A stretch of 64,000 nt of DNA, taken from NCBI RefSeq assembly GCF_003171515.1, contig NC_089395.1:744001-808000 (forward strand), in the 5' to 3' direction. Positions 56,642 through 64,000 of this stretch are shown piece by piece. This DNA is from Pyrenophora tritici-repentis. Its lineage: Eukaryota > Ascomycota > Dothideomycetes > Pleosporales > Pleosporaceae. Each line of letters starts with the position of its first letter. Position 1 is the stretch's first letter. The notes under the pieces are model-generated. The model worked only from the letters and a program-made list of their open reading frames with translations, made no database searches and had not been told where the DNA came from. A program made the translations under genes and the position numbers.

Positions 56642-57677
56642 CTATAGCTCGATGATCTCCTGTTCATCCGTAGCATACTTTGATCCTTCTATAGATCCCT
56701 CCACAAGCTTGTTAAGCCATGTACCCAGCCTGAGCGCAGCCTTGCTAATTTGCAGCTCCACGATGGGAACTGCTCCTGCTGCGTACCCATTTGTCCCAAG
56801 ATCGGTATCGTTCTGTACGCGACTATATACGTAATCGCAGTCCCACTTGTTACTCTCTCTCGCCCAGGCTGTCGCGCAATCTATCGGCGTTGAAGGATTC
56901 GTGCAAGATAGCCACATGTATGGTGCCGAGTAGAACTGATCTTTACGAATGCGGGTAACGAGATCGGCGAAGAAAGGATCTAGGGACTGGTTCGAGAACG
57001 GATGGCTAGCTTCGGCTGCATAGTATGGTATGAAACCGTCCCAGACCTTTGACTGTAAGCTTCTGTCTGAAAGTGCACTGGGTCAAGACTTACAGCATGC
57101 AGTTGGGTCGAATGGTTTCCAAAGACCACCTTGTACGTATTACCACCGACAGCTCGTCCACTGGCATGCAGCGGCTGGTGAATGTCCCCAAGGAAATGAG
57201 CCACCCATTTCAACGCATAAGAACACGTCAGATTGGTGCCTCCAGCCAACTTCCCGTCCTGGACCTGAGTTATGCATTCCCGCAATATGCCCGTTTGGTT
57301 CGCAATAGCGCTAACAACGCACCCTCCCTTCGCACAGTCGCGGACATAGTCGAGGTGGCACGATTCGGGTTGATTATCGTGTGTGTCTATCCAATGCCAC
57401 TGGTAAGAAAAATGGCCTTCGCTGGTATGCGCGTACCCATCTGCCCATGCTGCAGCGCGCCCGACTGAGCCGTTATACTTGGGTTCGAGAATCTTGGCGA
57501 GTATCAACGTTGTTTGAGGCGTGAAGAAAGTCTCCGCCATGAAGCCAATCTGATTATGAACTGTAAGAAGTCAGCGTCAGGATTGCTCGAGGCTTGAGAC
57601 ATCGATGTACCGTCGGTGTTCCATGCTGTAGTGGCAGCTAGGAGTGTCGCTCCTGTTAAAACGCCTCTGATAAACAT
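56642..57677 (-). CDS. Secreted S1/P1-family zinc nuclease
   Basis: Three exons: complement(56642..57046, 57094..57560, 57611..57677), 312 residues. The signal peptide MFIRGVLTGATLLAATTA is followed directly by the mature N-terminal Trp (W-NTDVH), which is a zinc ligand in P1 nuclease. Other ligand motifs are present: AAAWADGYAH, FSYQWHWIDTHDN, WVAHFLGDIHQPLH and HSTQLHAVWDGF. Several Cys (SCHLD..DC..GGC, ECIT, TCSY) and Asn-X-Ser/Thr sites fit an extracellular glycoprotein. The family hydrolyses single-stranded DNA and RNA, releasing 5'-nucleotides, and 3'-monophosphates. The intron before VWDGF uses the AG of TCAAAG, which keeps the zinc-ligand segment in frame. Length is normal (P1 is about 270 mature). 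Confidence 0.92.
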
Positions 57678-58280
57678 ATCGTCTGAGTATATACAAAATG
57701 GTAAGTATAGTAGGGAAGTTGCTAGATGTAGGTGCAAGTATGCGGCATAAGCGCCGAGGTGCTGAAACGTGCGCCTGGAGAGACAAGATGCTCTTCAGTC
57801 GACGCGTGATGCATTGCGATGACGCGCCAGGGTCCGGCTGGTGGAGATCGTTGCAGGCTAGCGGGACACCCGACCTTCCCCACCTTGGTCCTTGCACTCA
57901 ACACGGTGCTCTCATGAAGCCGCGAACATTTTGTACCTGGATCAGATCGAATCTTTTGTCTAAATACTGCAACTTTTTCAACAGGTCCATGGGAAGGTTT
58001 TTGAGATGGATAAGCTTTGAGATGTAGTTTCACAGCCGCAATGACCTAGCTTTCTGTTACTTGATGTCTATACTAAGTGTGTGTAGTTGACTTCTCTGAA
58101 GATTGCTAGTCATCTTTTATTACATTGAAGAGGAATTTCATGGAGTTCGAAGACGTCGTTCGTGAGGTTCATATCATTCGTGTCTATCTATTTTCCCAGT
58201 CCAGTGCCATCGACCGTTCTTGTTGCATGTGAGACGTGCTATCATGCAAAAAGGAACGTGTTTCTCGGTCCGGAGCGCTT
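57678..58280. other. Intergenic region
   Basis: 603 bp with no supported gene; the nuclease promoter and the 3' untranslated region of the UAP1 gene. Confidence 0.6.
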
Positions 58281-60046
58281 CTAATCTTCAGACTCAATAA
58301 CTGCCGGGGCCTTGAGGGACCTGGTCTTGAGGAAATCGAGGCCTTCGCCGCCCTGTTGTATAGTCAGTATACAATACGGTCTACAAGTCTAGGCATCAGG
58401 TAGGATATGGGACTTACGTAGGAGATCAACGGTGAAACCTCGATACCATCCTTGGGATCCTCGCTCACAACAGTGGCACCAGCAGCTTGAACCCACTTCT
58501 TGCCCTGGGTCATGATGTCTTGCTTGCTAGTATCGGGGTCGTCCTCGCCGGTTCCTCGGGCGTTCTTCAGTGGAGAGAATTCGTCTTCACGCTTTACTTC
58601 CATGCAAGCAAACTTCTCCAGAGTAAGGAAGGGGAAGCAATCAAAGACAAACTGCTCCAACTTGATGCCGTTTGGCTTCTCTGGCTTGACCGTCTCGCCA
58701 GTCTCGGTGTTGACGAAAGGAATCTTCTTTCGCGCAACGTGGTGCGGAAGCTTCTTTGCCCACTCCGGGATGCTTTCGAGGAACTTGTATGAGTAGTAGT
58801 GGTTGACAATGTTGGCAGCGCGGAACTTGAGCAGTTCAGAGTCCTTGGAGTCCTTGGCCTCTGCGTCTTCGGTTGAGATCTCAGAGTATTCAACAACATC
58901 TGGCTTGCCGTTCTTCTGGAGAATGAGACCGACTGACTCCTTAGCGTTACGCTTACGGACGACCTTGGTAGCGATGTCGACGTTCTTGGATGCAGAGAAG
59001 CCGATAAAGACGGGGTCTGCAACCTTGACGAGACAGTTGTCGACACAGTATGCGTGAATGTGTTGGATACCACGCTTTCCCATGTCTGCTACGACGCCAG
59101 ATTGGATGAGGGCTTGGTAGAGACCACCGTTGCCATCAGGTGCAACCGCAACCTACACAGTATCAGTACGATATCAAGGACTTGGCGACGGCTAGGGGAA
59201 GTGCAGTTGCTGCAAACATACCTTTGACTTGCTCTCTAGTAGAATCTTTCCCTCGTTTGAAATACACGGTAGAACACCCTGCTCGAAGATGACGACATTC
59301 TCCTTCTTCAGACCAAAGTAGTCGTGCTTTGCAAAGAAGTCTGCAGTGGGCCCTCGAGTAGGTCCGCTAGTCATGACATACCATGGGATGGTTACGCTGT
59401 CTTTGTTGTGCTTCTTCGCGGCCAACATCTCGGCCTTCCTGATGCGCTCACCCTGGAGCTGGAACAGGCTCTTCTTGCTGGGCAGGCCAATGTCAAAGCA
59501 GCCCTTTGGTGCGGAGCTACCAAGACGAGTGCCCTGACCACCGGCCATGAGCACGACGGCAACCTTGTTCTCAGCAATCAGCTCCAGACCGCTGTTGTAC
59601 CATTGGTCGAGATCTCCCTGCGAAGAGTCAAGGACCGAGGATGTGGCATTTTCTGGAAGAGGTTCGAGCTTGGTCTCAGTGGCTTCGGACTGGGCGGGGT
59701 GGAGTGCACGCTCGGTGATTTCGTTGATGTAGTCGGGGTTGAAGTTGCTCAATTGCTCGTAGAGAGTCGCCTTCTCCGAGGCAGAGAGTTTGTCGTAGAA
59801 GGCCTGCGTCCTATGGTTAGCATCTCATGGTTCACGACTCGTATGCATCTCATGGTGTTCAAGACTCGTATGCATCTGCAGGCCTATACATACAAATACT
59901 TGCTCCTGGCCAGCCTTCTGGTACTTTGACTTGAGCTCGTTGAGCTGTTCCTCTGATGGCTCCTTCGCTGGGGCTGCTCCCTGGGTGCCCCCGCCAATGT
60001 TGAGCTTCTCAAGCGCGTTGTTTACTGTGTCTTTGATGGCCTCCAT
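58281..60046 (-). CDS. uap1: UDP-N-acetylglucosamine pyrophosphorylase
   Basis: Four exons: complement(58281..58352, 58418..59152, 59222..59803, 59894..60046), 513 residues. The first 50 residues ([20 protein letters not shown]) lead into [23 protein letters not shown]. The nucleotide-binding motif [20 protein letters not shown] lies near residues 136-155. Further blocks are [79 protein letters not shown] and [16 protein letters not shown]. It makes UDP-GlcNAc from GlcNAc-1-phosphate and UTP in the cytosol, feeding chitin, N-glycans and GPI anchors. Length matches fungal Uap1/Qri1. The junction of exons 1 and 2 was chosen to keep VFAFYD; the 90-bp first intron contains a duplicated 25-27 bp unit. 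Confidence 0.96.
59820..59880. repeat. Imperfect tandem duplication within uap1 intron 1
   Basis: GCATCTCATGGTTCACGACT.. (59820-59844) is followed directly by GCATCTCATGGTGTTCAAGA.. (59845-59871), both ending CTCGTAT, then a partial third unit (GCATCTGCA). It lies inside the first intron. Confidence 0.8.
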
Positions 60047-60669
60047 GGTGGTGTTATAAGTGGGGTAGTAGTGGGGTAATTTGAATAATGGAATCGAGAA
60101 CTGGAATTGAACTCAAAAGTCTGAAAACGGCGTGCAGAGTTATATGTAGAGCTTCAGACCCACAGCGCGTTACGAAGAATCGACTATAGCTCAGCTCTGA
60201 CGGTCGTGTCGCCCCACTCGGCGTGCGTCGTTGCCGCACATGGACAAGGTCGCGCCTCCCGAGATCGTCAGCACCCGCAAATCGTCACTAATTATAGGTA
60301 GACGACTATCGTCTCACAACTTTTTGAGTTACAGCTCTGCAATGAAATATTGTTTGTCCCGCACCTGGATGTCATGAAATACTGGACATACTAGTGTAAA
60401 AAAACCACTGTAGTCGCCAGACACGTCCATTGGGTGAGGCATACACTGCCCAGTATTTTATGTCACCCAGGTGCTGCCATGAATAGTATTTACCCTGGTT
60501 TATTCCGCCATTTGCAGACATACACAGTCTGTCTAGATCCCTCTTGTTGCCCAACAAAAGAGTTGAGAAAAAAAAAAAGAAACGTTTGCAGCACCGGCGC
60601 AATGCATGAACATCAGAAGCCCGAACCGAAAATTTACACGGAAACCTCAAACGCCTTCATGTATCCACA
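60047..60669. other. Intergenic region
   Basis: 623 bp, including the uap1 promoter; an A-tract near 60568-60580 and no supported ORF. Confidence 0.6.
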
Positions 60670-62063
60670 TCACGATTGTCCATTTGTTTCTGTCTGCTTC
60701 TCGGGTTCGGCAGGCTTCAACGCCTTTTGTGGCGCAGGGTTCAGGATACGAGTGGCGTCGATCAATCCCGCATTAGGGTTCAGTTCGAGACCAAAACCAG
60801 GGAGATCGAGAGTCTTGACATCGAGATAGCCCTTGCTGGGGATGGGCTCATTGGTGAAGCTACAAATCATCAGCGTAAACTTTAATAGATCACAGGTAAG
60901 AACTTACAGGTTGCCAAAGACAGGCAAGACGGACTTGCCATCCGGCGAGTTCGCCAAATACTCTTGGAATGGGCAATTGGCCTGAGACACCACAAAGTGG
61001 TAAGAGTATGGGCCGCTTGCATGAGGGACCACAGGGATATCATATGCAGCAGCCATAGCCGAAATCTTGAGGAGTTCAGTCATACCCCCGACCCACATGA
61101 CGTCGGGCTGCAGGATGTCTAGGTTGCGGCCCTCGATGAGTTTTCTGAAACCATATCGCGAGTATTCGTGTTCGCCTGTGGTGAACTTCATGCGTGGATG
61201 AGCGCGCTTGATCTGCTCGAAGCCGTCCGAATCGTCAGGGGATAAGCATTCTTCCCACCAGTTCAGGTTGAGATGCTCAGTCGCTTTGACTACTTCGATG
61301 GTATATGGTACGTTCAGACTCATGTAACAGTCAACCATGAGAGGAAAGTCTGGCCCAACGCTTTCACGGTGCTTAGTCAGGAACTCTACGTTCTTCTTAA
61401 GACCCTCCACACCCTCGCCAGGTCCATAAGGTAGTGGTACCTTTGCGCCGAAGAAACCCATCTCCTTTGCTGCTGCTGGCTCAGGACCAGTGCAGTAGAA
61501 GTTGAGCCTCTCCCGAGTTGATCCACCTAACATCTTGTATACGGGTTCGTTGCGAATGTGGCCGAGGAGATCCCATATGGCAAGATCGATTACGGAGATG
61601 ACGGCGACGGGGAGACCCTTGCGACCGTAAAACATGGAAGCACGGTACATTTGCTCAAACATGTGGTTTGTATCTCTGGGATCTACACTATCGTCAGATT
61701 TCATACTAGACACTGCGCATTTGGAGGTGGCTCACCTTGGCCGATCAAGAAACGCTCAAAGTGCTCAGCTACCAGCCAGCATGCCGGTGGCCCTCCAAAG
61801 CCAGTAGCAAAGCCTTTAGTGCCATCACTGGCCTCAAGCTCCACACAGAAAGAGCCCAGGACGTTGATTCCCCAGCTCGTTCTCGACTTGCGATACTCCT
61901 CATACTGGCTCATGGGGGTAGAGATTTTGCTGTCAATCAGCCAATGTCCGCCCGCAACATTGTGGTAGTCTCCGCCGCTTCCGGGGCCTTGTGTAATGAA
62001 TGTGCGGACATGTTTGATGGTAGGAAACGGGCGCACGCTGCCAGAAGGCGTAGAAGAAGGCAT
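60670..62063 (-). CDS. L-rhamnonate-dehydratase-like enzyme (enolase superfamily)
   Basis: Three exons: complement(60670..60859, 60908..61682, 61736..62063), 430 residues. The N-terminal capping domain is HVRTFITQGPGSGGDYHNVA ... SWGINVLGSFCVELEASDGT. The barrel carries the acid-sugar dehydratase residues: FGAKVPLPYGPGEG, metal-binding D in PLMVDCYMSLN, E in WWEECLSPDDSDG, E in TTGEHEYSRYGF and the general-acid His in PVVPHASGPYSYHF. The C-terminus FTNEPIPSKGYLDVKTLDLP ... PGFGLELNP is typical of rhamnonate dehydratase. The reaction removes water from an aldonic acid to give a 2-keto-3-deoxy acid, the second step in fungal L-rhamnose catabolism (Lra2). Introns are 53 and 48 bp. It is divergent from a Zn2Cys6 regulator gene. 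L-rhamnonate is the best guess among sugar acids. Confidence 0.88.
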
Positions 62064-62561
62064 TGCAATATCGAGAAGAGCAGTTCTCGTGGGAAAGTCA
62101 AGAGATGGCAGATAGCGAAAGAGGGGTAACTATGTGCACGGCGTACAGTACTGTATGGTGGCACTACATTATCATATATCAGGACGATCGTATGCGAATT
62201 AGCAAGCCGAGAAGCAGGCTCGGTCCATCTCGCAGCGACCTACAACGAGGGTAGAAGGCGTCCTTGACTACACATGGGGCAGCCAAGTGGAGCGCGGTCG
62301 GGTTAGAGAGGCTGTCGGCCATGTCGGGTAAAGCAGGACAAGACCGAGCACCGCGTTTCTGCACATGAGCATTGTAAGCATTGTACCGAAATGCCAGCGT
62401 CCCACCCAAGGCCACCAATGAAAGCGTGCGGACACACATTTAGCCCGTAGCTACCATATCTGGGGAAAGGGTCTAAAGCTTGTAGGCGGGGCTTTTCCTC
62501 GGTACAGCTGCGCGCGAAAGTTCGGCAGAGAGAGCTCGCATCCAAAGGTGCATCTTTCACA
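62064..62561. promoter_or_regulatory. Divergent promoter between the sugar-acid dehydratase and Zn2Cys6 genes
   Basis: 498 bp between two divergent start codons; no ORF supported. The layout would allow shared regulation, but I see no proven binding site. Confidence 0.5.
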
Positions 62562-64000
62562 ATGGAGCAGCGAGCTACTACCCAGCAGCAAACGGGAAGC
62601 CCCCACGGTACTGCGAAGCTCTCCAACCATTCACCTGCCGATGCGCACGATTGGAGCGGAGATGAGCACTCCAGCGACGACGACGCCAACGACAGGAGCC
62701 AGAGCGGCACGTCGAACAAGAGAAAGAGACCTCTGTCCGTAAGCTGTGAAACATGCAGTACGTGTCACCCGAAAAAGGCGCCGAAAACATGGTTATCCTA
62801 ACAATGCTATTGTAGAGCAGCGCAAAGTCAAATGCGACAGGGGCGCGCCTGCGTGTTCGTGGTGCTTGAAGAACCACTCGGCATGCGTGAGCTGCTCGTG
62901 CTACTGACGTCAACTGCTAGCTGAACTGAATCGCCGACAGGTTTACCTTCCTCGCAAGAAGCCAGGTCTCCGAGCGGGATACGGCCGCGAACTCGAGTCG
63001 CGACTTGGTAAGTCGTGTGCCGAGGTCTGCATGAGGTCGACCCATGTGTCGTATCATCGCAAGCTGACTGTCGCATCGCAGACAAGCTCGAAGCCCTCCT
63101 TGTGCAGCAGCAGTCGCAGATCAATCATCTTTCCAACAACCAAGTCACTGCTTCTGGTCCCTCTCCGCAAGAGGTAGCTGCCTTTCGAAGCCCGCCCGTC
63201 ATACAAACGCCCCACATCCCTCGTCCCGAGACGGCTCTCTTCATTCAGAAGCCCACCTTTCCCTCGCAGAACGCGATACAGAGTCAATATGGAAATGGCG
63301 TCACGGATAGCAGGCGAACCCCCTCGATTACAGAGAATGGCTATCAGCACGAGGATATGGGCGGTGTGGGAAGCCGCCTCTCAAGAGACGCATACACATC
63401 GTACAACGACCCATTCCTCCCCACCATATCAAGAACTCTGGGCCAATCCGATGCCGACTTCCCACCTTATGATCTTTTGTACGGACTAGTCGACTTGTTC
63501 TTCAAGCACATCAACACATGGTGTCCAATTCTCCACAGACAGACTACACTAAACTCTCTATTCGGGGATGCGGCGCTCGAGGAAGCAGACAGAATCATTC
63601 TGCATGCAGTCGTCGCGACGACTGTCAAGTTTTCCACGGACCCGCGTCTAACCGCGGAAAAGCGCGCGCGGTACCACAAGAGTTCAAAGGAGAAGGTTTT
63701 GCTCTTTGGAATCGAAAACAGTTCGGTCAAATCGTTGCAGGCTCTTGTCATTCTTGCACTGGACGTTGTTGGCTGCTCCAATGGACCCCCAGGTTGGAAC
63801 CTACTCGCTCTCATTACCCGGTCTGTGGTGCAGCTGGGTCTATCGGTGGAGAGTTACTCACCAACCGTCGCTCCCCAGTTCGCATCAATCTACACACTGA
63901 GGGCCATGACACTGCCCGAGCCGAAAGATTGGATAGAGGAAGAGAGCCGACGCAGGCTCTTCTGGATGATATATGTCCTCGATCGATATGCAACTGTTGC
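62562..64000 (+). CDS. Zn2Cys6 transcription regulator with fungal_trans domain (3' end beyond window)
   Basis: Exons 62562..62757, 62816..62886, 62941..63007 and 63082 to beyond 64000. After a 60-residue Ser/Asp-rich N-terminus with a basic NKRKRP, the zinc cluster is split by intron 1: SCETC|KQRKVKCDRG, then APACSWCLKNHSAC (C-x2-C-x6-C-x5-C-x2-C-x6-C). The linker KKPGLRAGYGRELESRLDKL and a coiled coil with LLVQQQSQINHL suggest dimerisation. From about residue 220 the fungal_trans region is visible (DLFFKHINTWCPILHRQTTL; AVVATTVKFSTDPRLTAEKR; EEESRRRLFWMIYVLDRYAT). Introns are 54-74 bp. It is divergently paired with the rhamnonate-dehydratase-like gene, so a role in that pathway is possible but unproven. 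Confidence 0.9.

Noticed and set aside
1..64000. tRNA, rRNA, CRISPR, prophage or bacterial-type operon structure
   Set aside because: None seen; the organism is a eukaryote and no cloverleaf with A/B boxes was recognised by eye, although short tRNA genes could be missed without a computed search.

Overview
This window is nuclear DNA from a filamentous ascomycete (Pezizomycotina). The evidence is the split genes with mostly 46-120 bp introns, GT..AG ends and CTAAC/CTGAC-type branch points; two Zn2Cys6 regulators; an Ies4-type INO80 subunit; a Stb6-type Sin3-binding protein; and a DUF7587-type protein. A Dothideomycete, probably Pleosporales, is my best inference from the style of the accessory genes; the sequence itself does not prove it. 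There are no operons, rRNA genes, CRISPR arrays or recognisable tRNA genes.

Layout. 1-2.9 kb is non-coding but carries a 128-bp foldback element bounded by an 8-bp direct duplication (1180-1307). 2.96-4.65 kb (-) is a three-exon Zn2Cys6 regulator. 4.65-7.4 kb holds only interrupted minus-strand coding scraps of a possible membrane protein. 7.4-38.1 kb is a dense, conserved block: cyclophilin/RRM protein Cyp6, an FHA protein with a STAND-accessory-like N-terminus, RPB2, Ies4, a RanBPM/Vid30 GID subunit, a Ptc5-like mitochondrial phosphatase, a basic-tailed unknown, a secreted protein with an in-frame stop, a five-exon unknown, the COMPASS subunit Swd1, and RPB1 transcribed divergently from Swd1. 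39.4-40.8 kb is a DUF7587-like gene broken by a stop codon. 41.3-50.4 kb holds Rmd5 (GID E3 ligase), Stb6 and a 1320-residue sterol-glucosyltransferase-like protein with a UIM tail. 50.7-54.1 kb is an accessory stretch of unknown or broken genes, including an aminoglycoside-phosphotransferase-like pseudogene. 54.1-64 kb is metabolic: a short-chain dehydrogenase, an extradiol-type dioxygenase, an S1/P1 nuclease, UDP-GlcNAc pyrophosphorylase, an L-rhamnonate-dehydratase-like enzyme, and a divergent Zn2Cys6 regulator cut by the window edge.

How the genes relate. Both large RNA polymerase II subunits lie about 18 kb apart, together with an H3K4-methyltransferase (COMPASS) subunit, an INO80 subunit and a Sin3-binding protein. 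Two subunits of the GID/CTLH ubiquitin ligase also share the window. In contrast, several accessory loci carry in-frame TAA/TAG/TGA codons of the kind produced by C-to-T change, while the housekeeping genes are intact. Exon junctions were worked out by hand from splice signals, frame and family conservation. Total coding lengths are multiples of three for every spliced model listed.
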